46,837 bases of DNA from an uncultured Pelagibacteraceae bacterium. GTDB taxonomy: Bacteria > Pseudomonadota > Alphaproteobacteria > Pelagibacterales > Pelagibacteraceae. The DNA is taken from positions 1 through 46,837 of the forward strand of contig CACGOO010000008.1 of NCBI GenBank assembly GCA_902574685.1. The letters run 5' to 3'. Below are positions 41,214 through 46,837 of the stretch, in pieces (the stretch's first letter is position 1; each line of letters starts with the position of its first letter). Position numbers and translations under genes: made by a program. The notes beneath the pieces were generated by a model that saw only the letters and a program-made list of their open reading frames with translations, made no database searches and was not told the DNA's origin.

Positions 41214-43241
41214 ATGAATGAAATAATTGAAAGTGTTAAAAATTTATCAATTGGATTTAACAGTCAGAAGGGCAAACAAATTTCAATACTTAGAAATGTT
41301 TCAACTAATATAAAAAAAGGAGAGACTGTAGGGATCGTAGGGGAGTCGGGTTCAGGAAAAAGCACATTAGCACTTGCTATGATGGGCTATATAAAACAAG
41401 GCTTATTTCCTCTTAAGGGTGAATGCATCTTTAAATCTGAGGATTTATTGAAGATGAGCAGTAGACAGCTAGAAAAAATTAGAGGTAGAAAAATAGCCAT
41501 GATACCTCAAAATGCAGGACAAGCATTAACACCGAATTTAAAAATTGGATACCAAATTGATGAAGCATTAAAATTACATACAAATCTAAACAAAACAGAG
41601 AGAGATAAAAAAATTTCAGAATTACTAAATAAAGTTAGACTTCCTTCACCAGAAACTATGGCTTTTCGTTATCCACACGAGCTTTCTGGAGGGCAGCAAC
41701 AAAGAGTGGCTGTTGCAATGGCATTGGCTGGCAAACCAGATTTACTATTATTAGATGAGCCAACTACTGGATTAGACGTTACAACACAAGCGCATGTCTT
41801 AGAACTATTAAGATTTATAGCAAAAGATACTGGAACATCTATGATCTATGTTAGTCATGATCTTGGAGCCATAGCACAAGTTAGTGATAGAATAGTTGTA
41901 ATGTATGCGGGAGAAATTGTTTTAGAAGGACCAGCAAGAAAAATATTAAAAGAACCTATTCATCCTTATACTTATGGATTGTTAAAATCGATACCTAAAC
42001 TTTCACTAGCCGGACTTCCAGCTTCTATGCCAGGAAGCCAACCTCAGCCTGGAAGCATAAATGAAGGTTGCAGTTTTTATGATAGATGTAACTTAGCAAC
42101 TGATAATTGCAAAAAAAATTCACCAGATCTAGAACATATTAAAGAATTAGATACCAATGTTAGATGTTTTAATTATAAAGAATTAATAAACCAAAATAAT
42201 AATTTACAAACTTCAATAACAAAAAAATCAAATAATAGTGAAGCAAATGAAGTTTTAAAATTAAAGGATGTTTCAATTAGTTATGCAAAGCAGAAATTTT
42301 TTGATCAATTATTAAATAAAATTTCTGATCAAAACCCAACAGTTAAAGATATAAATATAGATATAAAAAAAGGAGAGACTATTGCCCTGGTTGGTGAGTC
42401 TGGAAGTGGCAAGTCTACTATCTTAAAATCAATTGCTGGCTTACTCAAAACAAAAGATGGTCAAATTAAATTTGAAAATGATCGTATTTTATCTTCTGAC
42501 TTAAAAATGAGAAATCCGAATGATCTGCGAGCAATACAACTTATATTTCAAAATCCAGACGAGTCATTAAATCCAAACCACACAGTTGAGCAAATACTTT
42601 CTCAACCTTTAAAGTTGTATTTTAATTTATCAGGAGAAGAATTAAAAAAAAATATAATCGGTCTACTAAAAAAAGTAAGGTTAGGAGAGTTTTATATGTC
42701 AAGATATCCTAGACAATTATCAGGTGGTGAAAAACAAAGAGTTGCAGTTGCAAGAGCATTTGCTGCTAAGCCAGATATAATTTTGTGTGATGAGGTTACA
42801 TCAGCTTTAGATGTTTCGGTTCAAGCAGCTGTTTTAAACTTATTACAACAATTAAAAGAAGATCTAGGAACAACCTACGTATTTGTTTCTCATGATCTGG
42901 CTGTTGTTAGAGCAATTAGTGATAGAGTTGCAGTTTTATATCAAGGAAGGTTATGTGAAATTGGTCCTTCTCAAAATGTTTATAAATTTCCATCACATCC
43001 TTATACTGAAGTATTATTAGGTGCTGTTTTGGAACCAGATCCAGATATAAAACCAAAATTAGTAGCCGAGGATATTGTAGAGGAAAAACCCCCTGAAAAA
43101 GGCTGTTCTTTTCAAGGAAGATGCCCTAGGAAAATAGGTGATATTTGTAATTCAGAGGTTCCACCATGGCAAATAGGTGAAAATGGTAACGCTATTAGAT
43201 GTCATATTAATATTAAAGAATTAGCAAGTTTACAGCAGTAG
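41214..43241 (+). CDS. Fused DppD-DppF-type double ATPase
   Basis: 675 residues holding two complete ABC domains. Domain 1 (about 1-265): GESGSGKST, LSGGQQQRVAVAMAL, LLLLDEPTTGLDVT, then the oligopeptide-transporter tail with GCSFYDRCNLATDNC. A linker of about 40 residues rich in Asn and Ser follows. Domain 2 (about 345-610): GESGSGKST, LSGGEKQRVAVARAF, IILCDEVTSALDVS (Val replaces the usual Pro), and a second Cys-rich tail GCSFQGRCPRKIGDIC. One polypeptide therefore supplies both ATPase sites for the DppBC-like permease. Confidence 0.93.
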   Translation: MNEIIESVKNLSIGFNSQKGKQISILRNVSTNIKKGETVGIVGESGSGKSTLALAMMGYIKQGLFPLKGECIFKSEDLLKMSSRQLEKIRGRKIAMIPQNAGQALTPNLKIGYQIDEALKLHTNLNKTERDKKISELLNKVRLPSPETMAFRYPHELSGGQQQRVAVAMALAGKPDLLLLDEPTTGLDVTTQAHVLELLRFIAKDTGTSMIYVSHDLGAIAQVSDRIVVMYAGEIVLEGPARKILKEPIHPYTYGLLKSIPKLSLAGLPASMPGSQPQPGSINEGCSFYDRCNLATDNCKKNSPDLEHIKELDTNVRCFNYKELINQNNNLQTSITKKSNNSEANEVLKLKDVSISYAKQKFFDQLLNKISDQNPTVKDINIDIKKGETIALVGESGSGKSTILKSIAGLLKTKDGQIKFENDRILSSDLKMRNPNDLRAIQLIFQNPDESLNPNHTVEQILSQPLKLYFNLSGEELKKNIIGLLKKVRLGEFYMSRYPRQLSGGEKQRVAVARAFAAKPDIILCDEVTSALDVSVQAAVLNLLQQLKEDLGTTYVFVSHDLAVVRAISDRVAVLYQGRLCEIGPSQNVYKFPSHPYTEVLLGAVLEPDPDIKPKLVAEDIVEEKPPEKGCSFQGRCPRKIGDICNSEVPPWQIGENGNAIRCHINIKELASLQQ

Positions 43242-43298
43242 TTATGACATTTATTTTATTTCCTACTCAGTCTCAATTTAATATAAGAAACCTTCTTT

Positions 43299-45521
43299 AT
43301 GAAAATAAATAATGTAGTTGTAATTGGTTCTGGAACAATGGGGAGTGGAATAGCTGCACATTTGTGTAACGCAAATGTTCCTGTCACTTTGTTGGATTTA
43401 ACTACAGAAATTAGTCAAAAGGCTAAAGAGAGAATAGGAAAATCTAGACCTCCTTTATTAATAGATAAATCAAAATTAGATAATATCCACGTAGGAAACA
43501 TTGAAGAAAACTTTGATGTGGTTTCGAATGCAGATTGGATTGTAGAAGCTGTTGTAGAACGAATAGATATAAAACATAATATTTATGAAAAAATTTTTAA
43601 ACATAGAAAAAAAGAGTCTGTTGTTTCATCTAATACTTCATCTATTCCAATAAGTGTTCTATCAGAAAAATTATCTGATCAAGACAAAAAGGATTTCTGC
43701 ATAACTCACTTCTTTAATCCTGTTAGATACATGGATTTACTGGAAATAGTAAAAAGTAATGAAAGTGATTTAGATAAAGTTAAACTTTTAAAAGACTTTT
43801 GTGAAATAGACTTAGGTAAAGGTGCAATTATCTGTAATGACACTCCAGGATTTTTAGGTAATAGAATTGGAGTTTATGCAATGCAAATTGCAATGACAGA
43901 AGCATTTAAAATGAAACTCAGTGTAGAAGAAGCTGACGCTGTCTTTGGCAGACCAATGGGTATACCTAAAACTGGAGTATTTGGATTGTATGACCTAATT
44001 GGTATTGATTTAATGGCAGATGTATTAAAAAGTTTTATTAAAGAATTACCTGAAAGCGATCCATTTCAACCTGTGGCAAGAGAAATGCCACTTGTAAAAA
44101 AATTAATAGAAACTGGATATACTGGTAGAAAAGGAAAAGGTGGATTTTATAGAATGAATAAGGAGGGTGGTAAGAAAATTTTAGAGGCCATCAATCTTGA
44201 AACTGGGGAATATTCTCCCTCAAAAAAAATAGATATTAAATCTGAAAAAGTTGATTTAAAAAAATTAATTAATCGTGGAGATAAATATGGAGATTATGCT
44301 TGGTCTGTAATTTCTAAAATAATAAAATATTCTTCTTCATTAGTTCCAGGTATTACAGATAAGTTTAATGACATCGATGAAGCAATGAGACTTGGCTTCA
44401 ATTGGTCTAGAGGGCCCTTTGAAATGTTAAAAGAAATTGGAGTAAATAATTTTTTTCAAAAAATTGATAATTTTGAAGGAAATAAATTTTTAGAAAATTT
44501 ATCAAAATCCAAAGATGAAAATTTTTATGGTGAGAGACAACAATATACTGAAATTGAAACTTTAGGAAAAATTAAACCAAGAGCCCTTAAACTTGATAAA
44601 AATAATTCTGCTGAAATTTACAGATTTCCTGAATTTAACATTGTCGAATTTACAACTAAAGCAAACGCTTTGGATTACGATTCAATGGACTCTTTAAAAA
44701 ACGCTACAGACAAACCATTGATAATTATTAATGAAAGTATGCAGTTTTCTGCTGGTGTTAATTTAACATATACTATGAATTTTGCAGATAAAGGTGACTT
44801 TAAATCAATAGAAAAATTTGTCGGTTATTTTCAAGAAACATGCAAACATTTAAAATACTCAAAATTTCCAGTAGTTTCAGCACCATCAGGTCTTACCCTT
44901 GGAGGGGGTTTTGAAGTTTTAGTTCAAAGTAACTTTGTTGCTTCGCATACAAATATTGTTGTTGGATTAGTTGAAACATTGGTTGGTTTAGTTCCAGCCG
45001 GAGGAGGATGTAAAGAAATGTTATGGAGATGGTCTCAAACAGAAGAGGCAAAAAATGATCCAGATTTTGCGCCTTTAAAAGTTTTTGATATCATTGGTTA
45101 TGCAAAAACTGCAACTTCTCCAGTCGAAGCTGAACCTCTAAAGTACTTAATCCCTGAAAATAAAAAAATAATGAGCAGAAATAGTTTATTAAATGAAGCA
45201 AGAAAAATTTTGGATCAAAACAAAGAATTTACTCCTCCTAAAGAATGCACATTTAATTTATCTGGTAAATCTTTAAAAGACAAAATGGTCGGCATGTTAG
45301 AAAAACTGTATAATGATAAAATTATATTAGATCATGGAATGATGGTTGGAACAGAGCTAGCAAATGTTTTAAGTGGTGGTGATACAACTATAGATAAAAC
45401 TCTTACAGAAGATCAGTTGTTTAAATTAGAGTTGGATGCTTTCATGAAATTAATTGAGACAAGTAAAACTCAAGATAGAATTAAACACACATTATCTACC
45501 GGAAAACCACTAGTTAACTAA
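43299..45521 (+). CDS. FadN-type 3-hydroxyacyl-CoA dehydrogenase/enoyl-CoA hydratase fusion
   Basis: 740 residues with the order reversed relative to FadB/FadJ: an N-terminal NAD domain (VVIGSGTMGSGIAAHLCNAN, ITHFFNPVRYMDLLEIV, NDTPGFLGNRIG, GRKGKGGFY), then a C-terminal crotonase domain (about 440-600) whose two catalytic Glu are retained, one in GLTLGGGFEVLV and one in GLVETLVGLVPAGGG. It should hydrate an enoyl-CoA and oxidise the 3-hydroxyacyl-CoA in beta-oxidation; the thiolase at 30205 could complete the cycle. It follows the transporter by 57 bases on the same strand and overlaps the PPIase gene end by 12 bases. No acyl-CoA dehydrogenase or ligase is in the window. Confidence 0.92.
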   Translation: MKINNVVVIGSGTMGSGIAAHLCNANVPVTLLDLTTEISQKAKERIGKSRPPLLIDKSKLDNIHVGNIEENFDVVSNADWIVEAVVERIDIKHNIYEKIFKHRKKESVVSSNTSSIPISVLSEKLSDQDKKDFCITHFFNPVRYMDLLEIVKSNESDLDKVKLLKDFCEIDLGKGAIICNDTPGFLGNRIGVYAMQIAMTEAFKMKLSVEEADAVFGRPMGIPKTGVFGLYDLIGIDLMADVLKSFIKELPESDPFQPVAREMPLVKKLIETGYTGRKGKGGFYRMNKEGGKKILEAINLETGEYSPSKKIDIKSEKVDLKKLINRGDKYGDYAWSVISKIIKYSSSLVPGITDKFNDIDEAMRLGFNWSRGPFEMLKEIGVNNFFQKIDNFEGNKFLENLSKSKDENFYGERQQYTEIETLGKIKPRALKLDKNNSAEIYRFPEFNIVEFTTKANALDYDSMDSLKNATDKPLIIINESMQFSAGVNLTYTMNFADKGDFKSIEKFVGYFQETCKHLKYSKFPVVSAPSGLTLGGGFEVLVQSNFVASHTNIVVGLVETLVGLVPAGGGCKEMLWRWSQTEEAKNDPDFAPLKVFDIIGYAKTATSPVEAEPLKYLIPENKKIMSRNSLLNEARKILDQNKEFTPPKECTFNLSGKSLKDKMVGMLEKLYNDKIILDHGMMVGTELANVLSGGDTTIDKTLTEDQLFKLELDAFMKLIETSKTQDRIKHTLSTGKPLVN

Positions 45522-46157
45522 TAACTTCAGACTTTTAATATAATCAGGTTTTAATACATAAGTTGATTTATTTCCTACTTTAATTTTTTTTAAAGAGTCT
45601 ATCCCAGCAATCACCCTTCCAATTGGAGTATATTCACCTTGATATATTGGAATATCAATTAAAGTGATAAAAAATTCACTATCTTCTGTATCGAACTTTT
45701 CTTTTCTAGCAAAAGCAACAGAACCAGCATTAAATAAAAAATTATCACTGAGCTCAGATTTAATTGTTCCTAAACCAGACTTACCAGTTCCTACTCTAGA
45801 ATAATTTATATTAGATATATTTCCATATTCAATATCTCCAGCTTGTATTAAAGTATTTTCTATTACTCGATAAAAAGCTGAACCATTATAGGAACCTTTA
45901 TTTACTAACTTCTTAAATCGATTTACAGCTTTTGGTGAAATGTTTGGGTCTAACTCTATCAGAACTTTACCGCATTCAACTTCCATAATTGCAATATTTT
46001 GTTTATCTTTAAATTTAAAGTTATTTAAATCAATTTTTTTTACAAAAAGACATTTATTATTTAATATATAAAATGAAGATAAGGTTAAAATAATAAGTAG
46101 AATTAGAAAAATAAATAATATTTTTTCAGATAGCGATGGTTTTATTTTTTTTATCAT
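45510..46157 (-). CDS. Cyclophilin-type peptidyl-prolyl isomerase with N-terminal membrane anchor
   Basis: 215 residues. A hydrophobic helix (about 13-33) follows a basic N-terminus, so the domain is anchored in the inner membrane and faces the periplasm. The cyclophilin fold is seen in GKVLIELDPNISPKAVNRFKKLV, AFYRVIENTLIQAGD, NAGSVAFARK, DSEFFITL and YTPIGRVIAGIDSLKKI. The active-site Arg of FYRVI and the Phe pair of SEFFI are kept; the usual QxG appears as QAG. It likely helps fold exported proteins. It starts directly after the stop of the HExxH gene. Confidence 0.87.
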   Translation of the reverse strand: MIKKIKPSLSEKILFIFLILLIILTLSSFYILNNKCLFVKKIDLNNFKFKDKQNIAIMEVECGKVLIELDPNISPKAVNRFKKLVNKGSYNGSAFYRVIENTLIQAGDIEYGNISNINYSRVGTGKSGLGTIKSELSDNFLFNAGSVAFARKEKFDTEDSEFFITLIDIPIYQGEYTPIGRVIAGIDSLKKIKVGNKSTYVLKPDYIKSLKLLVN

Positions 46158-46837
46158 TCAAAAAATAAACTTTTCATCTATTTCTTTAAGACCATTAATT
46201 AAGAAATTTTTCTTCTTAGTTAAAATATTATCTTTTTTTATTAATAAATCTATTTCTTTAAAGTTTGTTTTTAATAATGAATAAATTTCAGCCATATCTT
46301 CTTCAGCTGTGCTCATTGAATATTCTGTTAAAAAGCCTTTCTTAATTTCTAAATCTAAACCTAATAAATCAGTGCATGTAGAACATGATGCGTAAGAAAA
46401 ATCTTTATTATTAAGTTTGCTCCACTTATTTTTTTTAAAAAGCTCAGGAAAACTGTTATCAATCATGTGAAATATTTCATGATGGATCATTCTTTCAAAA
46501 TAATTTCGGTTAAATGTTAAGTCTAAAATTAAAGTCCTGAATTTATTATCTGGTATACCTCCTGTATTAATGCCTGAAATTTCTAAGTTTTTGCAAAGAA
46601 CTACAAATTTCAAATTTATTTTCCTTAAGAAATTTGAGTTATAATCTCTCAAATTATTTTGAATTGTATTAAACTCACGATCCAAATCACTGTTATTTAT
46701 GCCGTTACACTTAATATTATTTGTATCACCAATTACAAAACCTCTTTTCGATACCAAATATTTGATACCATTAACATCATCAACTTTATGAACTTCTAAA
46801 TTTGGGATTTTAATTAAATTATATATTGCATCTGCAT
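46158..46837 (-). CDS. Putative HExxH zinc metallopeptidase, 5' end outside window
   Basis: The reading frame is open from the window edge, giving at least 226 residues; the upstream part reads through without a stop, so a TTG at 46757 is not the true start. A zinc motif HEIFHMID (HExxH) sits in MIHHEIFHMIDNSFPEL, and about 70 residues later AEEDMAEIYSLL may supply the third ligand Glu. Two CxxC-like Cys lie between (SCSTC). This fits a gluzincin-type metallopeptidase of unknown target. No named family is recognised. It is immediately upstream of the PPIase gene, with no gap, so both are probably co-transcribed and may act on exported proteins. Confidence 0.72.
   Translation of the reverse strand, partial: ADAIYNLIKIPNLEVHKVDDVNGIKYLVSKRGFVIGDTNNIKCNGINNSDLDREFNTIQNNLRDYNSNFLRKINLKFVVLCKNLEISGINTGGIPDNKFRTLILDLTFNRNYFERMIHHEIFHMIDNSFPELFKKNKWSKLNNKDFSYASCSTCTDLLGLDLEIKKGFLTEYSMSTAEEDMAEIYSLLKTNFKEIDLLIKKDNILTKKKNFLINGLKEIDEKFIF

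Noticed and set aside
1..46837. tRNA, rRNA, riboswitch, CRISPR, insertion sequence or prophage
   Set aside because: Nearly all sequence is coding, gaps are at most about 140 bases, and none shows the folds, repeats or terminal inverted repeats expected.

Overview
The window is a dense, strongly A+T-rich stretch with almost no spacer DNA: many genes overlap by 1-22 bases or lie 0-4 bases apart, and the longest gap is about 140 bases. Gene content (osmolyte and methylated-amine catabolism, five ABC transport components or systems, DmdA-family methyltransferases, three EamA exporters) and compactness suggest a streamlined marine alphaproteobacterium of the SAR11/Pelagibacterales kind. That placement is inference, since no rRNA or other marker gene is present. 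I see no tRNA, rRNA, CRISPR array, insertion sequence or prophage, and no transcriptional regulator gene.

Layout. 1-590: 5' part of a LivK-type binding protein. 703-2185: EamA transporter and a GFA-family protein. 2178-13794: a carnitine/gamma-butyrobetaine island made of short divergent units: a BetA-like GMC oxidoreductase, betainyl-CoA thioesterase and CitE-like lyase on the minus strand; CdhC, CdhA and a second GFA protein on the plus strand; an SDR (-); gamma-butyrobetaine dioxygenase (+); ProX and a double-length ProW (-) with ProV divergent (+). Together they could import quaternary amines and convert gamma-butyrobetaine to carnitine, dehydrocarnitine, betainyl-CoA and glycine betaine. 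13788-23630: EamA (-); an Fe-alcohol dehydrogenase/amidase/EamA/homocysteine methyltransferase operon (+); and an aldehyde dehydrogenase/VOC/homocysteine methyltransferase/MsrA/serine hydrolase operon (-). Homocysteine methyltransferases could recycle methyl groups from betaine-like donors. 23747-30204: an EutA-like and a DoeA-like (ectoine hydrolase) gene leading into a PotA-D-B-C ABC transporter.

30205-37648: a seven-gene minus-strand operon with almost no spacing: DmdA-family protein, peptidase E-like protein, FMN alpha-hydroxyacid dehydrogenase, ThDP enzyme, transthyretin/HIUase-like protein lacking the usual C-terminal tetrapeptide, second DmdA-family protein, thiolase. I know of no described pathway with this set; it is the best candidate for a new catabolic system. 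It faces, across a 140-base divergent promoter region, a family-5 (oligopeptide-type) ABC transporter with a fused ATPase, followed by a FadN-type beta-oxidation enzyme (37789-45521). 45510-46837: a cyclophilin-type PPIase and an edge-truncated HExxH protein.

Three clear Rho-independent terminators were found. Two sit inside ABC operons directly after the binding-protein gene, a layout that would give more binding protein than permease.
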